Numbered from the stretch's first letter, positions 8,589 to 17,866 are shown. The stretch: DNA of 64,000 bases from Actinomycetospora chibensis (GCF_028737215.1 NZ_JAQZAM010000005.1:186001-250000), one strand, 5' to 3'. Numbers and translations are program-made. The notes: generated by a model not told the origin, from the letters alone.

Positions 8589-8636
8589 GCTCGACGCCGC
8601 CGTCGGGAGCGGTGTCGAAGCGCGGACCGGCCCGAG

Positions 8637-8993
8637 TCACGCGTGGGCGACCCCGATCGGCCGGGTCGGGAGCAGGCGCGGCACCGTGTGCCGGCCCGGT
8701 TCCCGGCGCGGCGATGGGACGGGTACGGGCGCGGCTCGCGGCGCCGGAACCGGCACGGGCACGGGCACGGGCACGGGCACGGCGCGGTACGCCGTGGGCG
8801 GCGGGTAGCCCCAGCCCGACGTCGCCGTCGGCTCGCCCCTCCAGCCCGACGCCATCGCCACGGCGTGGTGCCAGGCGCTCGCCGCGAAGGGCTCGCCGAG
8901 CTCTCCGAGATCGCCCAGCCCGGCCGGCACCTGCGGCACCCATCGGGGCATGGGTGCCCAGGGACCGGGCCGGGGCGGCATCACGCGTTCCAT
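8637..8993 (-). CDS. Hypothetical Pro-rich protein with Val-Pro repeats
   Basis: About 118 residues if started at the ATG at 8993; another in-frame ATG is at 8981. Third codon positions are almost uniformly G or C across the N-terminal half, which supports real coding. The first half is Trp- and Gly-rich (SAWHHAVAMASGW). The second half contains a run of Val-Pro dipeptides encoded by a tandem hexamer of the GGGCAC type (about 8754-8782 on the plus strand). No signal peptide or known domain is visible and no strong ribosome-binding site precedes either start. Confidence 0.35.
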   Translation of the reverse strand: MERVMPPRPGPWAPMPRWVPQVPAGLGDLGELGEPFAASAWHHAVAMASGWRGEPTATSGWGYPPPTAYRAVPVPVPVPVPVPAPRAAPVPVPSPRREPGRHTVPRLLPTRPIGVAHA

Positions 8994-9251
8994 GCCGCTG
9001 TGACGGTGCGAGGCCCTGGGATGTTCCCGGACACCTCGCATCGTCCGACGGTCCGAGCTCTTGCGACGTGCTGTAGCAGAACCCCCCCGCGATCGTTAGG
9101 CCGAACAGGCGAGGTGCGTCCTCCCCGGCCCGCCGCACCGCTCACCGAGAGGCACGTGCTGTCCACCGATATCCCCGGAACCGGCCGCTTCGGAGCACTA
9201 CCGTCACGTTCTCCAGCGGTGGACGGGTGGAGCCGCGGGAGGGTGAGCGCG

Positions 9252-9983
9252 ATGAACGCGGGTGTCACGACCTGGTGGGACGTCCCGGTCGTCGGGTGGT
9301 CCGACTCCGGCTCGTCGCCCCAGAAGCGGGGCCGGACGACCCGCCAGGCCCTGCTGGTCGAGGCCGCGCGCCTGTTCGACGAGCGCGGCTACGACGCGGC
9401 CTCGCTCTCGGACATCCTCGCCGCCTCCGGACGCACCAAGGGCGCCCTCTACTTCCACTTCCGCTCGAAGGCGCACCTCGCCACCGTCCTCATGGACGAG
9501 ACAGTCGAGTCCTGGGACGTGGTGCGCAGCATGATCGCGGATCGCGGGCTCGACCCGCTGCGCACGCTCCTCGTCGAGACCGACGCCTACGTCGGCCGGT
9601 GGACCCACGACGTCGTCGTGCGGGGCGGGAGCCGGGCGATGGCCGGGGCCGCGGAGTTCGCCGACCGACAACGCGCCTGGTACTGCGACTGGGCGCGCTC
9701 GACGGCCGCCCACCTGCGGTCCGCGCTCGACCAGCGTCTGCTGCGCCCCGAGACCGACCCGGACCGGGTGGGCCGGCTCGTCGTCGCGGCGTCCTCCGGC
9801 CACCACTCGTTCGCCGAGACGATCCTCGGTCCGCCCACCTACTTCGAGCGCATGACCGACACCTGGCTCGGCATCCTGACCATCATCGCCACCACGTCGT
9901 GGCTCGCCGACCTTCGCGAGTCGGGCTGGGAGCACCGCCCCGCGCCCGACCCCGAGTGCTTCGCCCGGATCCGTGACGCCTGA
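9252..9983 (+). CDS. TetR-family transcriptional regulator, gamma-butyrolactone-receptor-like
   Basis: TetR regulator of 243 residues. The helix-turn-helix (about residues 27-72) includes RQALLVEAARLFDERGYDAASLSDILAASGRTKGALYFHF. The ligand domain contains VVVRGGSRAMA and a distal segment resembling ScbR/ArpA-type autoregulator receptors; that subfamily placement is by resemblance only. ATG at 9252 leaves an unusual ~25-residue N-terminal tail before the HTH. No butyrolactone synthase (AfsA-like) gene is nearby. The upstream ~250 bp contain no other gene I recognise and probably hold its promoter. It converges on the DHFR-like gene 14 bp away. Confidence 0.82.
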   Translation: MNAGVTTWWDVPVVGWSDSGSSPQKRGRTTRQALLVEAARLFDERGYDAASLSDILAASGRTKGALYFHFRSKAHLATVLMDETVESWDVVRSMIADRGLDPLRTLLVETDAYVGRWTHDVVVRGGSRAMAGAAEFADRQRAWYCDWARSTAAHLRSALDQRLLRPETDPDRVGRLVVAASSGHHSFAETILGPPTYFERMTDTWLGILTIIATTSWLADLRESGWEHRPAPDPECFARIRDA

Positions 9984-9997
9984 GCGACCGGCCCGCG

Positions 9998-10591
9998 TCA
10001 ACGTCCGCTGCGGTGCAGCGTGGGCCGGTAGACGAGCTCCTGGATGGCGCCGTCGAGCGTGCGGCGCTCGAGCAGCTCGAGGTCGAAGTCATCCGCACCG
10101 CCGAGGACGGGGTCGGTGCCGGTCCTCCCGGTGATCACGGGGAAGATCGTGATCTGGAGGCGGTCGACCAGGCCGGCGGCCATGAGCGCCCGGTTCAGCG
10201 ACAGGCTGCCGTGCGAACGCAACGGCACATCGGATTCCTCCTTGAGCCGCCGGACGATGTCCACGGCGTCGCCGCTCACGACGGTCGCGTCCGGCCAGTC
10301 GAACGGACCGGCCAGCGTCGACGAGACCACCGTCATCGGCATGGTGCGCATCCGGTCGACCCACGGGTCGCGCACCTCCGACTCCTCGGTGCTCTCGGCC
10401 AGCATCGCCACGAACTGCCGGAACGTCGTCGCGCCGAAGACCATGCGGTGCTCGTCCTCGAACGAGGCCAGGCGGTGCTCGAGCAGCTCGGGACCCTGCT
10501 TGCCCCAGTAGCCGCCCCAGTCGCCGTCGCCTCCGTACGAGCCGTAGCCGTCGAGGCTGGAGAAGACGTCGAAGGTGTAGGTCGCGGTCAT
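9998..10591 (-). CDS. Dihydrofolate reductase family protein (RibD C-terminal domain)
   Basis: Protein of 197 residues with the RibD_C/DHFR-like fold: N-terminal TFDVFSSLDGYGS, central MVFGATTFRQF, and a later LRSHGSLSLNRALMAAGLVDRLQI segment typical of this NADPH-binding family. Members of this branch are usually stand-alone reductases of unknown substrate rather than true folate or riboflavin enzymes. It is divergent from the ABC exporter (132 bp between starts), so they may share a regulatory region. Confidence 0.85.
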   Translation of the reverse strand: MTATYTFDVFSSLDGYGSYGGDGDWGGYWGKQGPELLEHRLASFEDEHRMVFGATTFRQFVAMLAESTEESEVRDPWVDRMRTMPMTVVSSTLAGPFDWPDATVVSGDAVDIVRRLKEESDVPLRSHGSLSLNRALMAAGLVDRLQITIFPVITGRTGTDPVLGGADDFDLELLERRTLDGAIQELVYRPTLHRSGR

Positions 10592-10723
10592 GGGTGCCTC
10601 CCTCGGGCGGGGCGACCGGCCCGGTGCCGGTCCCTCACCCTGGCGACGAACGCACCCACCCTCGTTTCGACATCGCCCCCGTCCGCGGTGCAGAGTGAGG
10701 TTGACGACGGGAGAAGAGGGCAG

Positions 10724-12655
10724 ATGGCGCAGCGCTGGAGCGAGGCGACCGCCGAGCCCTCGACACCGACCGGGACCACGGGCAAGGACACCACGGGACG
10801 GCGCGCGGTCGCGCTCTTCGCCCCCTACCGCGGGCGCCTGGTGCTCATCGCCCTCGCCATCCTCGTCACCTCCGCGCTGGGCGTGGTCACGCCGTTCCTC
10901 ACCCAGCGCGTCTTCGACGACGCCCTGTTCGTCCCCGGAGGGCCCCGGATCGGGCTACTGACAGCCCTGGTCGGCGCGATGATCGCCATCGCCGCCGTCT
11001 CCGCGCTGATCGGGATCGGCCAGACCTACCTGACCACCGTGCTCGGCAACCGCGTCATGCAGTCGCTGCGCGACCAGCTCTTCGCCCACCTGCAGCGGAT
11101 GCACCTCGGGTTCTTCACCTCCACCCGGACCGGGTCCATCCAGTCGCGGCTGGACAACGACGTCGGCGGCGTCCAGTCCGTCGTCACCGACACCGCGTCG
11201 TCGATCCTCGGCAACGTCGTCACCGTCGTCGCCTCGGTCATCGCGATGGTCGCCCTGTCGTGGCAGCTGTCGCTGGTCGCGTTCGTGCTGCTGCCGGTGT
11301 TCCTCGTGCTGCAGATCCGGGTCGGAAGGGTGCGGCGGAAGATCGCCGCGCGCACCCAGTCCTCGCTGTCGGACATGAGCGCGATCACCCAGGAGACCCT
11401 GTCGGTCTCCGGCGTCCTGCTGGCCAAGGTGTACGGCCGCCAGGAGCACGAGGTCGCGCGGTACAGCTCGGAGAACCACCGGCAGACCACCCTGCAGATC
11501 CGCCAGACGATGAGCGGCCAGTCCTTCTTCGCCGTCGTCACCGGTTTCTTCGCGCTGATCCCGGCCGTGGTCTACCTGGTGGCGGGTCTGCTCGCCGCCC
11601 GCGGCGACGCCGGCATCTCGGCCGGTACGCTCGTCGCGTTCACCACCCTGCAGACCCGGTTGCTGTTCCCGATCGTCAACCTGCTGCGGGTGTCGCTCGA
11701 CGTGCAGACGTCGCTGGCGCTCTTCGGGCGGATCTTCGAGTATCTCGACCTCGTCCCGGAGCTGCGCGACAGGCCCGACGCGCGCCCCCTGGCCAAGGCG
11801 GACGCGCGCGGCGAGGTCGAGTTCCGCGACGTCTGGTTCCGCTACCCCGTCGACGCCGAGCCCGGGCGTCCGTCCGAGCCCGGCCCGTGGGCGCTCGAGG
11901 ACCTCTCGCTGCACATCGAGCCCGGCCAGCTCGCGGCGGTCGTCGGGCCGAGCGGGGCGGGCAAGACCACGCTCTCCTCGCTGGTCCCGCGGCTCTACGA
12001 CGTCGACGCCGGCTCGGTGCGTCTCGACGGCACCGACGTCCGCGACCTCACCCTCGCCTCGCTGCCCGGCCTCGTCGGGATGGTGACCCAGGAGAGCTAC
12101 CTGTTCCACGCGACCGTCGCCGAGAACCTGCGCTACGCCGCCCCGGACGCCACCGACGAGCAAATCCGCGCCGCCGCCCGGGCCGCGAACATCGCCGAGC
12201 ACCTCGAGGGCCTCGCCGAGGGCTACGACACCGTCGTCGGGGAACGCGGCTACCGCCTCTCCGGCGGCGAGAAGCAGCGCATCGCGATCGCCCGGGTGAT
12301 CCTCGCCGACCCGCGCATCCTGGTGCTCGACGAGGCCACCTCCGCGCTCGACACCACCAGCGAGCGCCTGGTGCAGCAGGCCCTGGAGACGGTGATGTCC
12401 GGGCGGACGACGATCGCGATCGCGCACCGGCTCTCGACGATCCTGGCCGCCGACGTGATCTTCGCGATCGACCGTGGCCGCCTGGTCGAGCAGGGCACGC
12501 ACGACGAACTGCTGGCGCGCGGGGGGCTGTACGCGCAGCTCTACGCCGAGCAGTTCGGCGCCGGCGCGGTCGAGGCCCGGTGCGCCGACGGCGTCCTCTT
12601 CACCGACGGCAAGGTCCTCACGAGCCGCAGCACGGACGATTCCTCCGCCGCCTGA
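10724..12655 (+). CDS. ABC transporter, fused permease and ATPase (exporter type)
   Basis: Half-transporter of 643 residues: an N-terminal six-TM ABC membrane domain (about 35-330) and a C-terminal ATPase with Walker A GPSGAGKTT (~408), Q-loop VTQESYLF, signature LSGGEKQR (~512), Walker B ILVLDEATSALD and H-loop IAHRLSTI. It would act as a homodimer or with another half-transporter to export a lipid, peptide or drug. ATG at 10724 is chosen because GAGAAGAGGG lies just upstream; the frame is open far to the left but that part is antisense to the DHFR-like gene. It converges with the monooxygenase gene. Confidence 0.93.
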   Translation: MAQRWSEATAEPSTPTGTTGKDTTGRRAVALFAPYRGRLVLIALAILVTSALGVVTPFLTQRVFDDALFVPGGPRIGLLTALVGAMIAIAAVSALIGIGQTYLTTVLGNRVMQSLRDQLFAHLQRMHLGFFTSTRTGSIQSRLDNDVGGVQSVVTDTASSILGNVVTVVASVIAMVALSWQLSLVAFVLLPVFLVLQIRVGRVRRKIAARTQSSLSDMSAITQETLSVSGVLLAKVYGRQEHEVARYSSENHRQTTLQIRQTMSGQSFFAVVTGFFALIPAVVYLVAGLLAARGDAGISAGTLVAFTTLQTRLLFPIVNLLRVSLDVQTSLALFGRIFEYLDLVPELRDRPDARPLAKADARGEVEFRDVWFRYPVDAEPGRPSEPGPWALEDLSLHIEPGQLAAVVGPSGAGKTTLSSLVPRLYDVDAGSVRLDGTDVRDLTLASLPGLVGMVTQESYLFHATVAENLRYAAPDATDEQIRAAARAANIAEHLEGLAEGYDTVVGERGYRLSGGEKQRIAIARVILADPRILVLDEATSALDTTSERLVQQALETVMSGRTTIAIAHRLSTILAADVIFAIDRGRLVEQGTHDELLARGGLYAQLYAEQFGAGAVEARCADGVLFTDGKVLTSRSTDDSSAA

Positions 12656-12664
12656 GCCCGCTCG

Positions 12665-14065
12665 TCACGCGGCGAGCAGCGCCACCAGGTCGCGTCGGTC
12701 GGGGCCGGGGGGCGGTGCGGGCGCCTCTCCGCGCCGCCGTGCGACGGCGTCGGCGATGCGTGGCCTGGCGAGGACCTCGCCCGGGAGGGCGAGGCACATG
12801 ACGACCTCGAGGAGCGCCCGGAAGACCTCGGGGTCCTCCATCGCCGCCGCGGCGAAGGCGGCCTCGTCGGGGTCGCCGGCAGGCGCCGGCTCGCCCCGGC
12901 GCAGGGCGTCCATCTCCGCGACGCGGGCACGGTCGGTCCGCAGCTGGGCGTGCACGTAGGGCGCGACCCGGTCCTCGGTGAGCCGCTGGAACGCCGGCGC
13001 GAAGGCCGCCGGGTCGTCGGGGTGCTCCCGGAGGGTGTCGCGCAGCGCCCGGGCGTGCATCAGCCCGATGCTGATGCCGCGCCCGGCGGAGGGGTTGGTG
13101 CAGGCCCAGGCGTCCCCGACGGCGGTGAAGCCCGTGACGACCGGCGCGCCGTCCACGACGAGGGAGCGGATGCGGTCGAGCACGCCGGCCATGACCGCCA
13201 CCCCGGGCTGGGCGTCGGCATCGACCCAGTGCCCCTGCATCGGGAAGCCGTGCAGCACGCGGTCGAAGCAGACGGGGTCGCGCAAGTTCTTCAGGGGGAC
13301 GTCGCGCGAGGCGCCGCACACGGTGACCGACCACGTGTCGTTGTCGGACGGGAGCGTCAGCAGCGTGACCGTCCCGTGCGCCACGAGGGGCCCGATGCGC
13401 CACTCCGGGAGCGGGCCGGAGAAGTAGCGGGTGTAGTACGCGAAGCCGCTGTCCTCGGCCGTGCGCGGCGGCGGGGTCGCGCCGAGGTCCGCGAGCCAGG
13501 CGTCCGAGGGCGTGCGGCGCCCCATCGCGTCGACCACGAGATCGGCGCGCAGCTTCTCTCCGTCGTCGGTGACCACGCCCGCGACGCGGGGCACGCCGCG
13601 CGTCGCGCGGTCGCCCTGGACCAGTCCGGTGACCCGCACGCCGCGCCGGATCGTCACCCCCGGCTGCTGCTCGGCCCACGACGCCAGCACCGCCTCGAGG
13701 ACGGGACGACGACCGGTGACCCACCGGAACCGGTCGTCGTCGGGCCGGGAGGCGTGGTCACCGAGCGACGGCGGGGCGGTGTCGAGGGGATCGAACGACC
13801 GGCACCCGGCGGCGAGCAGAGCGTCGGTCACGCCCGGGAGGTCCTCGTCGCAGAGGTGACGGAACCGCGGGAAGACACAGTGCGGCTGGCGGAACTGCGC
13901 CACCCCGTGCCGGGGCCACCCCGACCACGCCGCGTCGGCACCGTCCGGGGCGGGCGCCGGGTCGGCCTCCAGCACCGTGACCGACCGGCCTTCCCCCGCC
14001 AGCATCGTCGCCAGCGCGAGCCCGACCACTCCCGCCCCGCACACCACCACGTGACCGTCGTCCAT
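12665..14065 (-). CDS. FAD-dependent monooxygenase/oxidoreductase
   Basis: Flavoprotein of about 466 residues. The N-terminal Rossmann motif is VVVCGAGVVGLALATMLAGEG, with the FAD-binding VGDAWACTNPSAGRGISIG segment two thirds along, corresponding to the GD motif of the PHBH/geranylgeranyl-reductase superfamily. ATG at 14065 directly precedes the beta strand of the FAD fold; a longer frame to 14191 adds an unrelated tail overlapping the divergent gene. Substrate unknown. It is divergent from the DUF427 gene, with a perfect palindrome in the shared upstream region. Confidence 0.86.
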   Translation of the reverse strand: MDDGHVVVCGAGVVGLALATMLAGEGRSVTVLEADPAPAPDGADAAWSGWPRHGVAQFRQPHCVFPRFRHLCDEDLPGVTDALLAAGCRSFDPLDTAPPSLGDHASRPDDDRFRWVTGRRPVLEAVLASWAEQQPGVTIRRGVRVTGLVQGDRATRGVPRVAGVVTDDGEKLRADLVVDAMGRRTPSDAWLADLGATPPPRTAEDSGFAYYTRYFSGPLPEWRIGPLVAHGTVTLLTLPSDNDTWSVTVCGASRDVPLKNLRDPVCFDRVLHGFPMQGHWVDADAQPGVAVMAGVLDRIRSLVVDGAPVVTGFTAVGDAWACTNPSAGRGISIGLMHARALRDTLREHPDDPAAFAPAFQRLTEDRVAPYVHAQLRTDRARVAEMDALRRGEPAPAGDPDEAAFAAAAMEDPEVFRALLEVVMCLALPGEVLARPRIADAVARRRGEAPAPPPGPDRRDLVALLAA

Positions 14066-14100
14066 GACGCGAGGCTGGGCCCCACCACCCCCGTGTCGCG

Positions 14101-14117
14101 TCGGGGTCGTACCCCGA
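14101..14117. promoter_or_regulatory. 17-bp palindrome in divergent promoter region
   Basis: TCGGGGT-CGT-ACCCCGA, perfect arms, located 36 bp upstream of the monooxygenase start and 65 bp upstream of the DUF427 start. A related half (GCGTCGGGGTCGT) recurs at about 15038, after the DUF427 gene. Likely an operator; a small hairpin is the alternative. Confidence 0.4.
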
Positions 14118-14181
14118 GAATCGCGCACGTCGACGACCCGGAGGTGTTGAGGGGCCGGCGCGACGCGAGCAGGATCCGTCC

Positions 14182-15015
14182 ATGGCGACACGTCTCGCTC
14201 GCTTCGAGTCCGGGCTCTCCGAGCTGCGCTACTTCCCCACGGCGAAGCACGTGCGAGCCGTGATCGGCGGGACGACCGTCGTCGACTCCCGACGGGCGGT
14301 GCTGCTCTGGGAGCCGCAGCGCGTCGTCCCGCAGTACGCCGTGCCGATCACCGACGTCGCCGCCGAGCTCGTTCCCGGCCGCCCCGGCGACGGTGACACG
14401 CACGGCGGGCCGGTCCGGATGGGAGCCGCGGCGACCGAGGTGCTCACGCCCGAAGCCGGCTTCGGCCACCACACCGCGCAGGGCGACGTACTCACCCTGC
14501 GGACCGCACATCAGGAACGGGTCGGCGCGGCGTTCCGGCTCGCGGACCCCGATCTCGCCGACCACGTCGTCCTCGATTGGGACGCGTTCGACGCGTGGTT
14601 CGAGGAGGCGCAGCGCGTCATCGGCCATCCGCACGACCCGCTGGCCCGCATCGACGTCCTGCGCAGCGACCGTCACGTCCGCGTCGAGCGCGACGGGACG
14701 GTTCTCGCGGAGAGCTCACGGCCGAGCCTGCTCTTCGAGACGGGCCTGCCGGTCCGGTTCTACCTGCCGCCCGAGGACGTGCGGTTCGACCTGCTCCGGC
14801 CGAGCGGCACCCGGACGACCTGCGCCTACAAGGGCGTCGCGTCGTACTGGGCCACGGCAGACGCCGACGGCACCCCGACCGATGTCGCCTGGACCTATCC
14901 CGACCCGTGGCCCGACGCCGTCCCGGTCACCGACATGGTCTGTTTCTTCGACGAGCGCGTCGACATCGTGGTCGACGGAGAGCGGGGCGACCGCCCGCTC
15001 ACCCCCTGGAGCTGA
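14182..15015 (+). CDS. DUF427-domain protein (two copies)
   Basis: Protein of 277 residues containing two DUF427 units. The first begins FPTAKHVRAVIGGTTVVDSRRAVLLWEPQRVVPQYAVP; the second (about 150-265) has VRVERDGTVLAESSRPSLLFETGLPVRFYLP and a cysteine-containing CAYKGVASYW loop. Proteins of this family are common in actinobacteria and lack an established function. ATG at 14182 is the obvious start. It is divergent from the flavin monooxygenase, and the two may be co-regulated through the palindrome between them. Confidence 0.85.
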   Translation: MATRLARFESGLSELRYFPTAKHVRAVIGGTTVVDSRRAVLLWEPQRVVPQYAVPITDVAAELVPGRPGDGDTHGGPVRMGAAATEVLTPEAGFGHHTAQGDVLTLRTAHQERVGAAFRLADPDLADHVVLDWDAFDAWFEEAQRVIGHPHDPLARIDVLRSDRHVRVERDGTVLAESSRPSLLFETGLPVRFYLPPEDVRFDLLRPSGTRTTCAYKGVASYWATADADGTPTDVAWTYPDPWPDAVPVTDMVCFFDERVDIVVDGERGDRPLTPWS

Positions 15016-15088
15016 CGGCGCTGCGCTGCACCGCCGTGCGTCGGGGTCGTGCTCGGCGGATCGCCCACGCCCGACGGACCCCGCGGCG

Positions 15089-15955
15089 TCAGACCTCCGA
15101 CGCGCGGTGCGCCGCGACGGCGGCCTCCGGAGCCGGTACCGCGGCGAGACCGTCGTAGAACGACCGCAGCAGGGCATCGAGGCGGAGCTTCTGCTCCTTG
15201 CCGGCGATGACATGAGACGTATCCGCCCACGTCTCGGTGTGGCAGTCCGGCAGCAGGTCGGCGAGGAGGCCGGTGTGGTCGACCGTGGTGATCGGGTCGC
15301 GGCCCGCGTGCAGGACGAAGCACGGGACGCGTACCTGGTCCAGACGGTCGCGGGTGTCGTGGTCCAGGCAGGCCGCGACGAGCCGGGCGTGGGCGTCGGC
15401 GCGCCCCACGAGGTCGCCCCACGCGCCGTCGGGGCCGAGCAGACGGTGGCGGTGTCGGCCGTAGAACGCCGGGGTGAAGCTCAGCGAGGCGCAGAGCATC
15501 TGGAAGGCCTCGAAGCCCAGCTCCTGGTGCACCCGGCGCATCATCGTCAGCTGGTCGGTGAGGGCGGGGTCGGCGTAGGCCCACGACCCGGTCTGGAACA
15601 GCGAGCGCACGAGGTCGGGTCGCCGGATCGCCAGTTCCTGCCCGACGCACGCCCCCATCCCGACCATCCCGAGGACGTGGACGGGGCCACCACCGAGGTG
15701 GTCGAGCAGCGCGGCGACGTCGTCGGCGTACGAGCGCGTCGAGGCCTCGGCCTCGGGCCGGTCGTCGCTCTCGCCGAGGCCCCGGTAGTCGAAGACGACG
15801 ACCTCGAAGTCCGCGACGACCGCGCGCGGGAGATCGCCGAGCCGGCCGTGGCAGAACGTCCCCCAGCCGCCCATCGCGATCATCCGGGGACGGTCCTCGC
15901 CGGCACCGTGGACCTCGAAGTGCAGGCGCCGGCCGTCGATGTTGACCTCAGGCAC
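15089..15955 (-). CDS. Alpha/beta hydrolase with atypical nucleophile elbow
   Basis: Alpha/beta-hydrolase fold protein of 288 residues (VVVFDYRGLGESD; LHAGRDPITT with the likely acid; WADTSHVI with the likely histidine). The nucleophile region reads LGMVGMGACVGQELA, with no canonical G-x-S-x-G. The nearest alternative is Cys in G-A-C-V-G, as in dienelactone hydrolase, but alignment to relatives would place the elbow a few residues earlier. It may therefore be a cysteine hydrolase, a lyase-like homologue or inactive. Its start overlaps the end of the isochorismatase-family gene by eight bases. It is the last gene of the CoA-transferase/amidohydrolase operon. Confidence 0.82.
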   Translation of the reverse strand: MPEVNIDGRRLHFEVHGAGEDRPRMIAMGGWGTFCHGRLGDLPRAVVADFEVVVFDYRGLGESDDRPEAEASTRSYADDVAALLDHLGGGPVHVLGMVGMGACVGQELAIRRPDLVRSLFQTGSWAYADPALTDQLTMMRRVHQELGFEAFQMLCASLSFTPAFYGRHRHRLLGPDGAWGDLVGRADAHARLVAACLDHDTRDRLDQVRVPCFVLHAGRDPITTVDHTGLLADLLPDCHTETWADTSHVIAGKEQKLRLDALLRSFYDGLAAVPAPEAAVAAHRASEV

Positions 15956-16568
15956 CCGCGATCCCCTCCAGACCGCGGACGGCCGCGTCGACGTCGACGA
16001 CGTCGGCGTAGCGACGGCCCACGTCGGCGAGGTTGGCCCGGTGGGCCTGCTCCTGCTGGTCGCCGCAGCACTCGCCGACGACGATCGTGCGCAGACCGTG
16101 GGAGAAGGCGTCGACGATCGTGGCGCGGACGCAGCCGGAGGTCATGCACCCCAGGACGACGACGGTGTCGACGTCCCAGAACCTCAGCATCGAGGCCACC
16201 GGCGTGCCGAAGAACGCCGACGGGGCCTTCTTGATCACCAGCTCGTCCGACGAGTGCCAGACCTTGGGATCGATCTCGGCGGCGGGCGAGCCCGGCGTGA
16301 TCTTCCCGAGTTCGGGCATCTTCCACCGCCCCAGGTCGGCGGGCCCGTCGAAGGCCACGGCGGTGTGCAGCACGGGGACACCGAGCGCCCGGGCGCGGTC
16401 GAGCAGCGGGCCGCTGCGGTCGACGGCCTCGCGGACGTGGGGGCTGCGCCCGAGGGCGTACTCCCCCTCGGTCAGGGCGCGCTGGAAGTCGACGACCAGC
16501 ATCGCGGCGCGGCGGCCGAACCCGATGTCGTGGCTGGAGTAGCCGGCGGCGGTGAACTCGTCGGTCAT
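15948..16568 (-). CDS. Isochorismatase-family cysteine hydrolase
   Basis: Protein of 206 residues with the family triad: Asp27 (MLVVDFQ), a Lys at 113-114 (VIKKAPSAFF) and Cys146 (TSGCVRAT). The segment around the cysteine and the insert after the lysine are closest to N-carbamoylsarcosine amidase and maleamate amidohydrolase types, so an amide or carbamoyl substrate is likely. ATG at 16568. It sits between a CaiB-type CoA-transferase gene (32 bp upstream) and an alpha/beta hydrolase (eight-base overlap), which suggests stepwise breakdown of an amide-containing compound. Confidence 0.87.
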   Translation of the reverse strand: MTDEFTAAGYSSHDIGFGRRAAMLVVDFQRALTEGEYALGRSPHVREAVDRSGPLLDRARALGVPVLHTAVAFDGPADLGRWKMPELGKITPGSPAAEIDPKVWHSSDELVIKKAPSAFFGTPVASMLRFWDVDTVVVLGCMTSGCVRATIVDAFSHGLRTIVVGECCGDQQEQAHRANLADVGRRYADVVDVDAAVRGLEGIAGA

Positions 16569-16599
16569 GGGTGTCCTCTCCCGTCGGAGGTCGGGCCGG

Positions 16600-17829
16600 T
16601 CAGATCACGGCGGCCGAGCGCAGCTGCGCCACGGCCTCCGGCGTGTAGCCGAGACGCTCGGTGAGCACCTCGTCGGTGTGCTCGCCGAGCTCGGGACCGA
16701 GCCAGCGCACCTCCCCGGGTGAGCTGGACAGCCGGGGGAACACGCCCTGCATGGGGAGCTCGCCGAAACGGGGGTCGGCCATCGACACGATCGACTCCCG
16801 CGCCCGGAAGTGCGGGTCGGCCAGCATCTCGCGGGCCCGGTAGATCGGGCCCGCGGGGACGCCGTGCTCCTCGAGGTGGGCGAGCACGACGTCGGCGGGA
16901 CGGGCCGAGGTCCACTCGGCGACGATCTCGTCGAGCTCCGCGGCGTGCGCGCCACGGGCGCCGTGGGTCACGAAGCGCTCGTCGTCGGCGAGCTCCGGGC
17001 GTCCCATCGCGGTCGTCAGGCGGCGGAAGACGGTGTCCATGTTCGCGGCCACCAGGACGCTCCCGCCGTCCGCGGTCGGGTAGACGTTGCTGGGCGCGAC
17101 GCCGGGCAGGGTCGCGCCGGTTCGCGTGCGCTCGTGCCCGGCGAGGACCCACTCCGGGATCAGCGACTCCGTGACGGCCAGGACCGACTCGTAGATCGAC
17201 GCGTCGACCACCTGGCCCCGCCCGGTCCGGCGGCGGTGCTCGAGCGCCGACAGCGCGCCGAGGGCGCCGAACATCGCCGTCAGCGAGTCGCCCAGGGAGA
17301 TACCGCAGCGGCCGGGAGGCCGGTCGGGCTCGCCCACCAGGTGCCGCAGCCCGCCCATCGCCTCGCCGACCGAGGCGTACCCCGCGCGGTGGGCGTAGGG
17401 ACCGGTCTGCCCGTACCCGCTGATCCGCACCATGATCAGCCCGGGGTGCTCGGCCGCGAGCGTCTCGTGGTCGAGGCCCCAGCGCTCCATCGTCCCGGGG
17501 CGGAAGTTCTCGATCACGATGTCGACGTCCGCGGCCAGCGACCGGGCGATCGACCGGCCCTCGGGGGTCCGCAGATCGCAGGTGACGCACCGCTTGTTGC
17601 GGGCGACGATCGGCCACCACAGCGAGCGGCCCTCGAACGTCCGGCCCCACTGCCGCATGACGTCCCCGTGCTGCGGGTCCTCCAGCTTGACGACGTCCGC
17701 CCCGTGGTCGGCGAGCAGCTGCGCGCAGTACGGCCCGGCGAGCAGCTGGCCCAGCTCGAGGACGCGGACACCCTGGAGGGCTCCGGCGCCGAGGGGGCCG
17801 GCGGCGGGCTCGGCGGCGTACGCGGTCAT
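16600..17829 (-). CDS. CaiB/BaiF-type family III CoA-transferase
   Basis: Protein of 409 residues with LQGVRVLELGQLLAGPYCAQLLADHGADVVKLE at the N-terminus and the catalytic aspartate Asp181 in GISLGDSLTAMFGAL. The family moves CoA between organic acids by a glutamyl/aspartyl thioester mechanism. ATG at 17829 is preferred because GGAG precedes it; ten extra residues from an upstream start look random. It heads a three-gene catabolic operon and is divergent from a GntR regulator. Confidence 0.92.
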   Translation of the reverse strand: MTAYAAEPAAGPLGAGALQGVRVLELGQLLAGPYCAQLLADHGADVVKLEDPQHGDVMRQWGRTFEGRSLWWPIVARNKRCVTCDLRTPEGRSIARSLAADVDIVIENFRPGTMERWGLDHETLAAEHPGLIMVRISGYGQTGPYAHRAGYASVGEAMGGLRHLVGEPDRPPGRCGISLGDSLTAMFGALGALSALEHRRRTGRGQVVDASIYESVLAVTESLIPEWVLAGHERTRTGATLPGVAPSNVYPTADGGSVLVAANMDTVFRRLTTAMGRPELADDERFVTHGARGAHAAELDEIVAEWTSARPADVVLAHLEEHGVPAGPIYRAREMLADPHFRARESIVSMADPRFGELPMQGVFPRLSSSPGEVRWLGPELGEHTDEVLTERLGYTPEAVAQLRSAAVI

Positions 17830-17851
17830 CGGGGGTCTCCTGTCTCGCCGT

Positions 17852-17866
17852 CGGCACACCGTGCCG
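17852..17866. promoter_or_regulatory. 15-bp palindrome between CoA-transferase and GntR genes
   Basis: CGGCAC-ACC-GTGCCG, perfect arms, in the 71-bp divergent promoter region. Its position suggests an operator for autoregulation by the GntR protein or control of the CoA-transferase operon. Confidence 0.4.
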
